A stretch of 64,000 bases of DNA from Owenia fusiformis (GCA_903813345.2 CAIIXF020000006.1:2048001-2112000), one strand, 5' to 3'; positions 56,701-62,070 are shown, counted from the stretch's first letter. Notes: a model not told the origin generated them from the sequence alone. A program made the numbers and translations.

Positions 56701-59069
56701 CAACTAATATGATGTTCTAATTAATTCCTTATTTATTTCGGGCAGGGTGGAACATCTTTATTTCTTGTGCCTATTCAAAAAATTTATTAAATAAGAGAAT
56801 GCGATCTAATTGAAAATCTAGATAATACATGTGTGGACCGTGACTCTGCCATATCGCAGGTACATGTTGTGTCTGCCGCTGTCCGAATGTGTCACGCGTG
56901 GGGTGAAGGAGGAATTGAAAATGCGGAGATCGATTCACCTCCGGATAAATTGAGGGGAACAGGGTCGACAGTAATGTACGACCAATAATGAAATTAAATA
57001 TATTGAATTTACATTAATCAGTCCAGCGAATTTCAAACTGTGATTGAATAAAGGGAAAACCCACTTGAAGAGTCTAAAAATGATATTATTTGCTAGATCA
57101 ATGAAGGACCCATTGTCCCATCAATATTACATGCCATATATTATTTAGTGTTGTGTATATACCGCCAGACGTTAATCTTATGAAGCTGTTGGATTCATCA
57201 ATTAGACACATCCCGAATCCCAAATCATACATTCAATTACCGAATGTCAACATAAAATGCATCAGGCGTGTTAGCCGTCCAACTGTAACAAATGACATTC
57301 TGTAAAGATATTATCATCCAAGTGCGTCAAAGTCTGAAAGCAGCTTGATGAAGTTAGTATTAATAACAAGTTTTTTCCTGTAAGGTATTTGTTGATGCTT
57401 CTGATTTATTTCTATTAGTACAGAGGCTACCGGTGTTGTGTATCAGAATGTTGGATTCTATTAATGATTTCATGGGTTTTGCAAGTAACCTCTTTACAAA
57501 TCAATCTCGGTGGATCAATACGCCATGTAAAACACAACATTATCACACCCGATGCACTTATGCTTCCCCGGTGTGCCCTAGAACATAGCTAGCTGCAATG
57601 TTGATTGAACGATCCTTTAGAGAACTGAAATAAGTTTATTTAAAAGGGTACTCATATAATCGACACTGATTGAGGAACAATATTCGGAATCGAAGACTTG
57701 TGACACTAAGTTGAAGCACGAAGGTTGTCCCCCTCCATACATTTGCCTCCTTGGGAATTGCCATCAATACCTTTGTCACTGTGTTTGTACAACTTCAATT
57801 TGGCTTAAACGCCACAATATATGACGTTAAGTGAGCCATTTTATTCGTGATATTTTAAATAATAACATTAATTGAGTATGATTAAAATAATCATATACCG
57901 GTATACATGTACCAATACCTACTCTCAAGTATTGAACAGATAAGCAAATGCTATGGAAGAGCAAATAAAAAAAGTAATATAAAAATGTATTAAAAATAAA
58001 TTAGAATTTCTCAATATAATGTTTGTTGCGTATTAGCCTTATTTAGGAATTATCTTTTTAACTACACACATACCAACTGTTATTTCCAAAAATCATTTCT
58101 TTTATTTTGAGGTAAAGGTCCAGTATGGCAAGTGATTTTAGACGGTCATATCTTTCACCATGAGTACTTTCTGGGCATAAATACAGTTTTTATTATTAAA
58201 ACAATATGTTTTCTTTGAAGTGAAGTCCCCATGATGATAAAAATATCAATTGAACAATTCGAACTATTATAAATAGGGACCCCATGTCAACATTTTTTTC
58301 AAAATGTTGAACTTATTTGCTTAAAAGAGGATCTTCTTTTTCTGATTTTCATTGCATGAAAACATTATTCAAAAAGGGGTCTAAACATCTTCAAAAGTAT
58401 ATTGGTATCAAAAGTCTAGTTTTGAAGATATCAATTTTCGATGACCAAAATCATGCTGAAAACAATGGATAGCATGAGTTTTCCCTATGGGAAAATATCA
58501 TGGGAAATGTGGTTTTTAACTTTATCGCATTTCAATACCCATCCCCTTTTCAGAAGTTATTAATATAGTGTAGAAGAAACTTTTGAGACATTTAAATTGA
58601 GAAAAACAAGATCCTCTTTTTAGAAAATAAGCCTTACATTTTAAAAAAGTGACAAGGTGGGGTCCTAATCCATAATTTTTCAAAGAGTGGGATTGATATT
58701 TTACTATCATGGGGACGTCACTTTAAAGAAAACATATTGTTTTGATAAAAAGCGTTGCATTTATACCCAGAAAATACTCATGGTGAAAGAATAGATATGA
58801 CTGTCTAAAATCACTTGCCATACTGCACATGGACCTTTGGGCTTTTATTTACAAGATAGAGTACTTGATAGGCCTACTTATGTCTTTTTATTCCTCTCTT
58901 GTCGTTTATCACAGATATCAATTCAATGCATCATAGAGTATAGATTAGAAACCTAAAAAGTAATGTAATATTAGACACTTTAAAATCTGAACAGTGACAT
59001 CGACAAAATACGCAAAGTATACTTACCAGCAAGGCCCAACAAGATTCCTATCAAGATTCGTTCATCCAT
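2508..59069 (-). CDS. GDNF-family-receptor-like GPI-anchored protein, 18-exon gene model (gene span)
   Basis: The exon model is, in transcript order: 59069-59027, 26565-26386, 19948-19754, 18033-17824, 15863-15650, 14312-14182, 12909-12802, 12389-12074, 10440-10238, 9477-9337, 9069-8962, 5807-5718, 4951-4875, 4558-4426, 4137-4027, 3644-3580, 3205-3125, 2762-2508. Every junction has GT..AG ends and matching phase, giving 886 residues. Residues 1-18 form a signal peptide. Four GDNF/GAS1-like cysteine domains lie near residues 45-126, 245-323, 355-442 and 452-532. Ser/Thr/Pro linkers and a C-terminal module with CxC pairs follow, then a hydrophobic tail (about 867-879) after a Ser/Gly-rich stretch, as in GPI-anchored proteins. 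GFR-alpha proteins of vertebrates have three such domains and are GPI-anchored co-receptors for GDNF ligands; arthropod GFR-like proteins are longer with more repeats. The family call is firm. The ligand and partner are unknown. Short exons could still be missing. Confidence 0.85.
3125..3205 (-). CDS. Exon 17: NCQLTVLEE segment
   Basis: The acceptor is GTTGCAG and the donor GTAAGG; phases are 0 and 0. It encodes 27 residues including NCQLTVLEETHGNIVYGVHS. An acceptor six bases earlier (CTATAG) would add Leu-Gln. Its single cysteine may pair with the cysteine at the start of exon 18. Confidence 0.7.
3580..3644 (-). CDS. Exon 16: short basic segment
   Basis: The donor GTAAGA after AAG is strong. 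The acceptor GGATAATTCAG has a poor pyrimidine tract. Phases are 1 and 0, which are the ones needed between exons 15 and 17. It encodes DFDTENLTQKLTLLLNG and a basic end RRRK. This is one of the less certain exons. RRRK could be a processing site, but that is inference. Confidence 0.6.
3756..3948 (+). repeat. 193-bp repeat, copy 2
   Basis: Direct copy of 1855-2047, in the intron between exons 15 and 16. It lacks the left inverted partner that copy 1 has, so it looks like a solo piece of the same element. Confidence 0.9.
4027..4137 (-). CDS. Exon 15: CRCLHGEIIC segment
   Basis: The acceptor is TTGCTTTTTATAG and the donor GTAAGT; phases are 1 and 1. The core is GKCRCLHGEIICS, a CxC-x5-C pattern echoing CTCTGSMKRDIAC in exon 14, so exons 14 and 15 may be two copies of one short cysteine motif. 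A Thr-rich tail follows. Confidence 0.8.
4426..4558 (-). CDS. Exon 14: cysteine-rich C-terminal module
   Basis: The acceptor is TTTATGTTTAG (phase 0) and the donor GTAAGT (phase 1). Of the three frames only one is open across the exon, and it encodes VLCPTLCTCTGSMKRDIAC and then CLRRQSC. The cysteine density and CxC pair agree with an extracellular disulfide-bonded module. Confidence 0.8.
4875..4951 (-). CDS. Exon 13: start of C-terminal cysteine module
   Basis: The acceptor is CTGAATGTTTCAG (phase 1) and the donor GTAGGT (phase 0). The exon encodes PTCFTNKSQTAYPVPKYFEE and TSILR. The shift to phase 0 is matched by exon 14, which opens on a whole codon. Confidence 0.75.
5011..5060 (+). repeat. 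Lone mariner-like end
   Basis: TA followed by CAGGGTGACACAAAACATGG looks like the left terminus of a mariner MITE. No matching right end was found nearby. Confidence 0.4.
5718..5807 (-). CDS. Exon 12: Pro/Ser/Thr linker
   Basis: The acceptor has a long pyrimidine run ending TTTTGTTTTGCAG, and the donor is GTAAGT, among the best splice pairs in the gene. Phases are 1 and 1. It encodes 29 complete residues, with KSTISDQPPKTDSP and one NVT sequon, and no cysteine. It is far too short for an open-reading-frame screen and was found by splice-site reading. Confidence 0.75.
7040..7350 (+). repeat. Dispersed repeat ending in GGACGGACGGA tract
   Basis: Two related half-units (CGCCATCTTGAAAATTTCTT and the later GGCCATATTGAAAGTTCCTT) are followed by CCCCATAAAATAAAATCCGT, a GACGGACGGACGGATGG tract and CCCCCTCGAACTTCGGTCGG. 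Sequences of this kind recur in many invertebrate genomes. The class is unknown. Confidence 0.5.
7361..7858. mobile_element. Mariner-type MITE
   Basis: It begins CAGGGTGGGCCAAAAAACGC and ends with GCGTATTTTGGCCCACCCTG; TA flanks both ends (7359-7360 and 7859-7860). The length is 498 bp, without coding capacity. A second copy hosts the nest at 20.3-24.5 kb. It lies in the intron between exons 11 and 12. Confidence 0.9.
8962..9069 (-). CDS. Exon 11: post-domain segment with a CC pair
   Basis: The acceptor is TTTGTGTCAG and the donor GTGTAT; phases are 1 and 1. The exon encodes FQCCKTTHPRVLPNPAAWYA and then a Thr/Ser end. An alternative phase-1 donor six to eleven bases further on (GTACCT) would add residues, but its exon-side base is poorer. 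The two adjacent cysteines may bond with those in exons 13-15. Confidence 0.7.
9337..9477 (-). CDS. Exon 10: Thr-rich linker
   Basis: The acceptor is CTATGTTATCCAG and the donor GTAGCC; phases are 1 and 1. The exon encodes 46 complete residues with STSLATTTTTSQ and no cysteine, a probable O-glycosylated stalk piece after domain 4. The donor is weaker than most in this gene. Skipping the exon keeps the frame, so it could be optional. The plus-strand open frame over the same bases is a shadow. Confidence 0.65.
10238..10440 (-). CDS. Exon 9: remainder of GDNF/GAS1-like domain 4
   Basis: The acceptor is CTGAATTGCAG (phase 2) and the donor GTTTGG (phase 1). The exon encodes ARWNMYNDTC, SDCREAFVAIQGYDL, TTRCSCRS and CRYLQRVIHANPC. 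The CxC pair and the final NPC are strong GFR signatures. NDT and NTS are sequons. Domain 4 closes at about residue 532. Confidence 0.9.
12074..12389 (-). CDS. Exon 8: bulk of domain 3 and start of domain 4
   Basis: The acceptor is GATCTTTCAG (phase 1) and the donor GTAAGA (phase 2). The 104 complete residues hold CIPMYDKCERDSSC, ESCFPALNDFYIKV, MLFCCCTKGDERC and CSLE, then CLVQIEQCKGDSRC. This is the most recognisable GFR-alpha-like part of the gene, resembling the D2-D3 junction of GFR-alpha, where one domain ends and the next begins within about ten residues. Confidence 0.92.
12802..12909 (-). CDS. Exon 7: short linker and first Cys of domain 3
   Basis: The acceptor is AATATTTACAG in phase 1. 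The exon encodes EKDPFIIGSGSHRPSL and more, ending YTCTTEDN. Two donors fit the phase: GTAAAG after 12802, or GTGGAT after 12796, which would add two residues. The exon is too short for an open-reading-frame call, and is supported by its splice sites and by supplying the first cysteine of domain 3. Confidence 0.75.
14182..14312 (-). CDS. Exon 6: second half of GDNF/GAS1-like domain 2
   Basis: The acceptor is CTTGTCAG (phase 2) and the donor GTGAGT (phase 1). The exon encodes TECTRRADELRPSGLFSCPC and then RCDK and HPC, completing domain 2 at residue 323. The CPC pair matches CTC in domain 1 and CSC in domain 4. Confidence 0.85.
15650..15863 (-). CDS. Exon 5: Thr/Pro linker and first half of GDNF/GAS1-like domain 2
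   Basis: The acceptor is TTGATATAG (phase 1) and the donor GTAGGG (phase 2). Residues 211-240 are rich in Thr, Ser and Pro, a likely O-glycosylated spacer. CLRRQTLC at about 245-252, then PEC and DAC, opens domain 2 with the same cysteine spacing as domain 1. CEADD at the end continues across the junction into exon 6. Confidence 0.85.
16191..16351. repeat. Hairpin MITE
   Basis: TGATTAATTATCCCTA at the left pairs with TAGGGATAATTAATCA at the right, and inner ACCCAAATAGT pairs with ACTATTTGGGT. It lies in the intron between exons 4 and 5. Confidence 0.75.
17824..18033 (-). CDS. Exon 4: Ser/Thr-rich linker with a seven-residue duplication
   Basis: The acceptor is CATATAATAG and the donor GTGAGT; phases are 1 and 1. 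The exon encodes 69 complete residues without cysteine, between domains 1 and 2. It begins GGSTSQTSAP and ends with two copies of NASDTVD-type sequence, coded by a 21-bp tandem duplication at about 17840-17885. Each NAS is a sequon. It was chosen because both splice sites are good and the phase fits between exons 3 and 5. It may be alternatively spliced, since removing it keeps the frame. Confidence 0.75.
19754..19948 (-). CDS. Exon 3: second half of GDNF/GAS1-like domain 1
   Basis: The exon starts after GATCTTAG in phase 1 and ends at a GTGCGT donor in phase 1. It encodes residues 76-139 with MLCPAEGRRTC, then KDCTCPHN, then DKC and HTC. The CxC pair followed by spaced single cysteines is the second half of a GDNF/GAS1 domain. 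The nested transposon cluster at 20.3-24.5 kb sits in the intron just upstream. Confidence 0.85.
20376..21397. mobile_element. Foldback element with arms of about 430 bp, nested
   Basis: It begins CACGCCCGGTGATCGTGAAT and ends with the inverse ATTCACGATCACCGGGCGTG. The arms (about 20376-20805 and 20968-21397) match almost base for base and carry GGGACGGAGGGGGGAG runs at both ends of each arm. The target ATACC is duplicated on each side (20371-20375 and 21398-21402), and excising one copy restores the sequence seen in the sister element at 7361. No transposase was seen. The open frames on either strand are mirror images in the two arms. Confidence 0.85.
22290..22535. repeat. Clustered palindromic motifs (GGTATATGGCATA type)
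   Basis: About ten short units alternate between forms like TATGCCATATACCGCAGGTG and the inverse CACCTGCGGTATATGGCATA. A few more occur at 22820-22890. The units are irregularly spaced (about 20-30 bp) in both orientations, unlike a simple tandem array. Confidence 0.7.
23242..23563. repeat. Half-copy of the 58.1-kb foldback family
   Basis: The stretch matches about 58501-58838 in order, including AAAACAAGATCCTCTTTTTA and the end ATCACTTGCCATACGG. It is embedded in the larger element at 21987-24452, so it was carried by or inserted into that element. Confidence 0.75.
26386..26565 (-). CDS. Exon 2: first half of GDNF/GAS1-like domain 1
   Basis: The acceptor is TTGCTTACAG and the donor GTAAGA; phases are 1 and 1. 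The exon encodes residues 16-74. After an acidic N-terminal stretch comes CLEGLQSC, then five residues, then Cys, then VLDTIPKEHVCG. This is the C-x6-C-x5-C start typical of GDNF/GAS1 domains. NES in this stretch is an N-glycosylation sequon. Confidence 0.85.
26566..28915. other. Intron 1 section between exon 2 and the minisatellite
   Basis: AT-rich, with only the short TIR element at 27782-27959 recognised. The minus-strand frame at 28661-28861 ends in stops in all three frames before the nearby GTAAGT, so it is not a coding exon. Confidence 0.5.
27782..27959. repeat. Short TIR element (ATTGGCCCCCACGTGAT)
   Basis: ATTGGCCCCCACGTGAT at the left is mirrored by ATCACGTGGGGGCCAAT at the right. 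There is no coding content. It is in intron 1. Confidence 0.75.
28916..30735 (+). repeat. 48-bp minisatellite, about 34 copies
   Basis: The unit contains ATGTTGTCACAATGCCAGGG, then AGATTGATACCGATGCTTTC and ACTGTAAC. The left edge (28916-29100) is decayed. The middle (29100-29880) has 47-bp and truncated variants. From 29905 to 30700 copies are nearly identical and share GATACCGATGC in place of GATACCAATGC. Because 48 is a multiple of three, long open frames arise on both strands (CCHNAREIDTDAFTVT on plus); these are not genes. It lies in intron 1. Confidence 0.95.
31301..31474. repeat. Short TIR element (GGCCTGTAGCCA)
   Basis: GGCCTGTAGCCATGCCA on the left is mirrored by GGCAATAGCTGGCTACGGGT on the right, followed inward by GGTTGGGGTTT against GAAACCCC. 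A related end CCCATAGCCAGGATTTG occurs at about 61449. Confidence 0.6.
31590..32110 (+). repeat. Diverged 26-bp tandem array
   Basis: The unit is near AGATCGGTGTGCTAAACGAG plus CACATT, with about 15-20 diverged copies and several broken ones near 31910-32040. Many copies contain the inverted pair GTGCT..AGCAC. Confidence 0.8.
32111..37928. other. Intron 1 section without recognised features
   Basis: AT-rich intron sequence; no convincing exon or TIR element was seen. A weak roughly 20-bp tandem repeat (ACAACCTTTG / TTCAACCTTCG) lies at about 33296-33372. Confidence 0.5.
37929..38090. repeat. Short TIR element with G/C runs
   Basis: CGGATCTAGACGGGGGCGTG at the left is mirrored by ACGCCCCCCCCCC and TCCTGGATCCGCC at the right. 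There is no coding content. Confidence 0.6.
39144..39188 (+). repeat. 45-bp dispersed repeat, copy 1
   Basis: ACATCCTCCGATCACAGGGC and the following ATCCAGAATATCTTCTTTC match the inverse of 55797-55840 with one or two differences. Confidence 0.75.
40339..40636. repeat. Hairpin MITE nested in the 38.2-41.1 kb element
   Basis: GTGGGACGCATAGTTCAACA at the left pairs with GTTGAACTATGGGACGCA at the right. Inside, GGTTTAACTTCCGT pairs with ACGGAAGTTAAACC. Confidence 0.75.
42516..43146. mobile_element. Mariner-type MITE (GGGTGATCCAAAA end)
   Basis: The left end is TAGGGTGATCCAAAAAAAC and the right end TTTTGGGTCACCTTG, with TA at both flanks. The inverted repeats are about 35 bp and diverged. It carries an inserted half-copy of the hairpin family seen at 51011-51174 (about 42758-42850). 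A related internal stretch recurs near 49780-49890. Confidence 0.7.
43600..43618 (+). repeat. (TC)n microsatellite
   Basis: About nine TC units just left of the foldback-like element. Confidence 0.9.
43656..44471. mobile_element. Foldback-like element with tandemly repetitive terminal arms
   Basis: The left arm (43656-43826) has about five copies of a 31-bp unit built on ACTCAACCCCAAGTCAACTC. The right arm (44330-44471) holds the inverse, GAGTTGACTTGGGGTTGAGT. The outer ends are TCATCTCAACCCC and GGGGTTGAGATGA. Terminal repeats made of tandem subrepeats are the hallmark of foldback (FB-type) transposons. The middle is unique AT-rich sequence. No clear target duplication was seen. Confidence 0.75.
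44675..44834. repeat. Hairpin MITE, arms of about 55 bp
   Basis: The left arm has GGCCATTCAATATGGTGAAA and TTGGACAGAATGTT; the right arm has their inverses. The arms differ by only a few bases. The open frame across it is a by-product. Confidence 0.85.
44835..46739. other. Intron 1 section without recognised features
   Basis: AT-rich; two copies of GAATAGAGCA(T/C)GGTC words at about 44996 and 45080 hint at a decayed repeat. Nothing else is supported. Confidence 0.4.
46740..47335 (+). repeat. 56-bp tandem array, about 11 copies
   Basis: The unit includes ATATCCCGTGTATGGGTTTG and then TTGATCATAAAGTGACATGC and CATGTAAGGAAAGTAA. Copies vary, some lack the GATCATAAAG part. The array ends where the mariner element at 47348 begins. 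Confidence 0.9.
47348..48395. mobile_element. Mariner element with about 200-bp inverted repeats
   Basis: It begins CAGAGTGTTCCATATGTTTC and ends with GAAACATATGGAACACCCTG; TA flanks both ends. The arms stay alike inward for about 200 bp, including CACCTGCTCCACCTACCCTA on the right and its inverse on the left. The centre has a transposase fragment at 47884-48126. It immediately follows the 56-bp tandem array. Confidence 0.9.
47884..48126 (+). pseudogene. Mariner transposase N-terminal fragment
   Basis: The open frame reads GDSMMVTSRVYEWYKWFKSR and then ETETDYPKCGHPRTV, close to the mariner helix-turn-helix pattern RVYEWYKRFK..GRP. It runs 80 codons and then leaves the family. The catalytic DD(D/E) part is absent. 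Confidence 0.75.
49467..49567. repeat. Hairpin repeat, GC-rich
   Basis: CACAGAG and GGCGTTTGGGTCCCCAG at the left pair with CTGGGGACCCAAACGCC and CTCTGTG at the right. The stem is much richer in GC than its surroundings. Confidence 0.85.
51011..51174. repeat. Hairpin MITE with GC-rich core
   Basis: TATAGACC and GCAGGGCTACTAGTTTCGAA at the left pair with TTCGAAACTAGTAGCCCTGC and GGTCTATA at the right. The core has CCCCTCG..TTCGGTCGTTCGGGG. The core and one arm recur, inverted, at 42758-42850. Confidence 0.85.
51365..51412 (-). repeat. Half-tRNA-like fragment, possible SINE relic
   Basis: The minus strand reads GAGGTTGCGAGTTCGAG, similar to a tRNA B box and T-loop, after a CCCGGAAACC stretch. 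No partner A box or acceptor stem was found. Confidence 0.25.
52652..52912. repeat. Short TIR element
   Basis: TTATAACATACCTATGATGA at the left is mirrored by TCATCATAGGTATGTTATAA at the right. The interior is GC-richer, with TGACGTCA. It directly abuts the next hairpin. Confidence 0.75.
52913..53031. repeat. Hairpin repeat
   Basis: TTATGTCACTATCGTGGCAC pairs with the inverse GTGCCACGATAGTGACATAA-like end (GCCACGATAGTGACATAA). The CTCAGAGAT/ATCACTGAG pair extends the stem. It is contiguous with the TIR element at 52652-52912. Confidence 0.8.
54474..54498 (-). repeat. Lone mariner-like end
   Basis: CCCATTTTTTTTGACCACCCTG followed by TA looks like a right terminus. A candidate left end ACAAGGGTACCCATAAATTC at about 53789 is too diverged to accept. 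Confidence 0.4.
54885..54950 (+). repeat. 33-bp exact duplication
   Basis: GTGTTCGGCGTCTGTAACAA plus ATGGCATGTAGTG occurs twice head to tail without change. Confidence 0.9.
55797..55840 (-). repeat. 45-bp dispersed repeat, copy 2 (inverted)
   Basis: Inverse copy of 39144-39188. No longer element boundary was recognised. Confidence 0.75.
58114..58838. repeat. Foldback MITE, long imperfect inverted repeats
   Basis: The left end AAAGGTCCAGTATGGCAAG and right end CTTGCCATACTG..GGACCTTT are inverted copies. The arms continue for about 300 bp, with TTTCACCATGAGTA against its inverse CTCATGGTGAAA, and CCCCATGATGATAAAAATAT against ATTTTACTATCATGGGGAC. There is no coding content. Half-copies lie at 23242-23563 and 62387-62461, so it is a family. 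Confidence 0.8.
58839..59026. other. Intron 1 next to signal exon
   Basis: AT-rich intron sequence just downstream (on the minus strand) of the signal-peptide exon. Nothing recognised apart from the donor. Confidence 0.5.
59027..59069 (-). CDS. Exon 1: start codon and signal peptide
   Basis: ATG at 59069-59067 opens MDERILIGILLGLAG, a charged start followed by a hydrophobic core, as in a secretory signal peptide. The exon ends in phase 1 at a GTAAGT donor (59026-59021). The leftover G pairs with GC at the start of exon 2 to make Gly, and the core then continues into SLSP, a plausible cleavage region. The exon is too short to appear as an open reading frame. It is assigned by its perfect donor, phase match and the need of exon 2 for a secretory leader. 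Confidence 0.75.
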
Positions 59070-60044
59070 ATTTGATACGAGAGAATACAAACACAATAGT
59101 CTAACATCATTATCCAAGAGAATATCTATCGTTGTAACATGTTCCCGTATGTCATGTTTATTTCAGTCGGCAGAAGATACATTTCAGGCTTTGTCTGATA
59201 ATGTTTACAACACATCAATTTTGTTTGTCAACGAAGTACTCCAGTGGTGTCAGTTATTCCAAAACCTGAAAAGCAATTGAACAATTTAATAGCACATTTC
59301 CTAGAGTCCGTGATTTAAGATCAATTCCTATGGATCACGGTGTTGCGATCTTTAAATTAAGTGCGATATCAAAACTATATAACTGTTTAAAAGCACTAAT
59401 TTTAAATTTGAAAACTGTCATTAGTTTGCAGACGCTCTTTCTAAAAGTACCTACAGTGTAGTGTAGTCTACATTAACTGTACCAATTTGATCATCTACCC
59501 TCTTGCGTCAATTTACAACAGCATACCTCCATGGACGTAAACTAATATTAAACCGATATTGGCAGTATCTCATCCAGCTATCTCTCGCTGCAATACTGAA
59601 ATTGTCCCAGGCTCCGACAAATAAAAGCCAATACCTCTGGCCGTATTAATGATTCATGGTTGGAAATCAGCACGCTCGAATTAGAACTATACTCCCGGGA
59701 GTCAGTATCGGTGTATTTCCTTGAGTTGTCTCACGTGATTAACAGGTAAAGGAGATACCAAATATTGGATAGACCTTTGACTGATGATGTTCAAGGTGCA
59801 AACATATAGATTATCCTATATGAGGTTCAGGATATTGGCATTATCCCGAGGCCAATATCTGCCGCTAGCGCGAGAGGGTCGAGGGCAGATGAACTAAAAG
59901 TGATATATTTATTTTGTACAATGTGTCATCTGAACGTTCATTTATTTACTCTTACCAAATACCCGAAATCACAATTGTCATTAAGAAACATTTTCCTGGT
60001 ATTTTATTTGCCGATATCAGTTATATTCCCGCATGTTATTTACC
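59070..60044. other. Upstream region of the GFR-like gene
   Basis: This should hold the 5' UTR and promoter of the minus-strand gene. No clear TATA box, CpG-rich block or upstream coding exon could be picked out by eye. Confidence 0.4.
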
Positions 60045-60110
60045 TTTATTGTTGGTAGAGCATCAGTCTTTGGATCCGGGTCCTAGGTTCGATTCCCAAA
60101 TGGGGCATTG
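60045..60110 (+). repeat. tRNA-derived SINE-like fragment
   Basis: GGTAGAGCATC resembles an internal promoter A box, and 31 bases on GGTTCGATTCC matches a B box. The acceptor and anticodon stems do not fold cleanly, so this is more likely a decayed tRNA-derived SINE than a working tRNA. Confidence 0.5.
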
Positions 60111-60166
60111 AATTTAGCACATTGAATTTAGACTTTAGCTTTCTTTCATTTCTGTATCTTGTTATA

Positions 60167-61151
60167 CAGGGTGACAAAAAAAACTGGAACCCACTTAAGT
60201 ATTAATAACGTCGTCAATTATTAATATTAAGCTTAGTTATTTAGTACATGTATATATAGTCAACTGAATGTATGACAAGATGTTAAAGTTTTAGCATTCT
60301 AGCTCAATAAGTCTTCAAATGAGGCACGATTAGATAATGTGCTCCAAATGTGCACCACCACGTTGGATGCAGAGCTGGATTCTTCTTGCAAAATGGTCAA
60401 TGACCCGACTGCATTCATCTCTGTCTATCTCTCTAATTAGTCTTCCAATGTTGAGTTTGAGGTCATCAATGGTCAGTGGACTATCTGTATACACATTATC
60501 CTAGAGATACCCCCACAAATAAAAATGTGGGGGTTCAAATCAGGGGAGTGGGGGGGGGGGCAGATGTGGCGGGTATGGTGACTGATTAATCAATCACCAA
60601 AGTGAGCCTGAAGCCATTGAATGGACTCATTTGAGGTATGGGGAGTGGCACCATCTTGTTGGAACCATTGCTGGTCCCTTCTCAAGTCACATCGTCTACC
60701 CAGCGCTCTCCAAAACTTTTGAACGTTAGGGATGTAACGTTCTGAGTTGACTGTTGAGTTGTCTTGAGTTCTGACAGACCTCTCTCTCCCCGCATAGGTT
60801 GGTTTACCATCACTTTAATTTTCTTCTTTGTTGGTTTTACAGTTCCTTCTGTTTCAAACTTCTGTACAAGCCTAAAGATCTGTGACTTGCAAGGGGCTCT
60901 TCTTGCCCTGTGATCTCTCCTATAGGCAGTTTGTGCCTCTTTATAGGATTTTGTCTCGATATACTTTCTCACAATATAAGTCTTTTCTTCTGTCGTCCAT
61001 GGCATGATTAATATTTCAGCTACAGTACTCATTATGGTGTCATTTTGTCATGCATTTAGTCTAGTTTGTACCCTGAAGAAATGAAGAATGTAGGTATAAT
61101 ACTTTTCGAGAAATCTGATGATTTATGGGTTCCAGTTTTTTTGTCACCCTG
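60167..61151 (-). mobile_element. Mariner-type element with decayed transposase
   Basis: The ends are CAGGGTGACAAAAAAAACTG and its inverse ending GTCACCCTG; inverted repeats are about 27 bp. TA is duplicated at 60165-60166 and 61152-61153. At 985 bp it is shorter than an intact element because the middle of the transposase is missing. A G-run at about 60549-60559 lies inside the remnant. It sits between the two head-to-head genes. Confidence 0.9.
60320..61032 (-). pseudogene. Mariner-like transposase remnant (N- and C-terminal parts)
   Basis: The 5' part (61032 to about 60850) encodes MPWTTEEKTYIVRKYIET and a helix-turn-helix region with CKSQIFRLVQKFETEG, typical of the DUF4817 head of mariner-like transposases. 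The 3' part (about 60560-60330) still reads SPDLNP, then TDSPLTIDDLKLNIGRLI and a C-terminal IQRGGAHLEHII, but with frame shifts at a G-run. The central catalytic DDE region is largely deleted, so no active enzyme can be made. Confidence 0.8.
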
Positions 61152-62013
61152 TACTATGCTTTTTAGTTAGTCGTTCCCCTTAGGCGCTATTGCGTTGGTG
61201 TCAGATGTGGGATCAAAGCATTGGTTGGATCATTTGCCCCTGTGTGTTTGGTAAGTCACTGCTAGGGAAAGCAGGGTCGACCACGACGAGGGCGTGGTCA
61301 TTTCAAAGGGGGATAGTTTAACGACCCTGGATATCGGGCTTTTATTTACACACGCTCTAATTGGTGATCGGTTTTTAAAACGATGTGATTCTCGTTTTCA
61401 AAACCCATCACCGGTTACCTTCATACTTTTACGTTATAAATAACAGGCCCATAGCCAGGATTTGGCAAGAGGGGGTTCACTTTTTGAAAAATTGAATCAA
61501 CATTTTTTACACATCTTCCTTCTTTAACGTTTTAGGCAATGTTTTATAGAAAACAAACAAAATTTGAAGTGCCGATATGTGTACTTGTTATAAAGTCAAT
61601 TGTGACTATTTTAGATCATATTTTCCGCTTCAGAGACTGGTATGTCACTTTATCAATCGATCTTTGTATTAGGGTATTGCACTTCACTGCTGCACGATGC
61701 ATTTTCCAATTACGTTCCTTCTTTATTTGTTTGTTTTTTCCCAAAGAAAGCCCCCTTATCATGAAAACATTAATTAACTTTAAATGGTCTTATTCAATTC
61801 TTACGAAGTCAAGATATTGACGATTATTTATAGTCTGTCTAAAAGGCTATATAAAAAAGAACTATTAAAGTACTACTTCGACTTTGTACATGTTTTATAT
61901 CATTTTTAAGTGTAAACATTTGAATGCTGATAAGGTAATGATTGTGTGGTTTAAGTTCACAGTCATCGTAACCTAGAACTTCTGAGAAGCCATACATACA
62001 ACTGTGGACAACA

Positions 62014-62070
62014 ATGGCAACACCCGGGGGAACAACACAGACTTCAAATGATGAAATTCTACAGCAAATT
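62014..62070 (+). CDS. Exon 1 of right-edge gene (CUE/UBA-like N-terminus)
   Basis: ATG in the context ACAATGG opens MATPGGTTQTSNDEILQQI, ending in phase 0 at a GTGAGT donor. It joins exon 2 at 63030, which starts on a whole codon. The helix DEILQQI-LYAFPNADP spans the splice junction, which supports the pairing. No upstream exon was identified. Confidence 0.7.

Larger units (their letters stand above)
53032..58113. other. Intron 1 section with few features
   Basis: Apart from the 33-bp duplication, the 45-bp repeat and the lone mariner end, nothing was recognised. Short open frames here lack family motifs or usable splice sites. Confidence 0.5.

Noticed and set aside
60045-60110. Functional tRNA gene
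   Set aside because: Boxes A and B are present but the acceptor and anticodon stems do not form, so a SINE relic is more likely.
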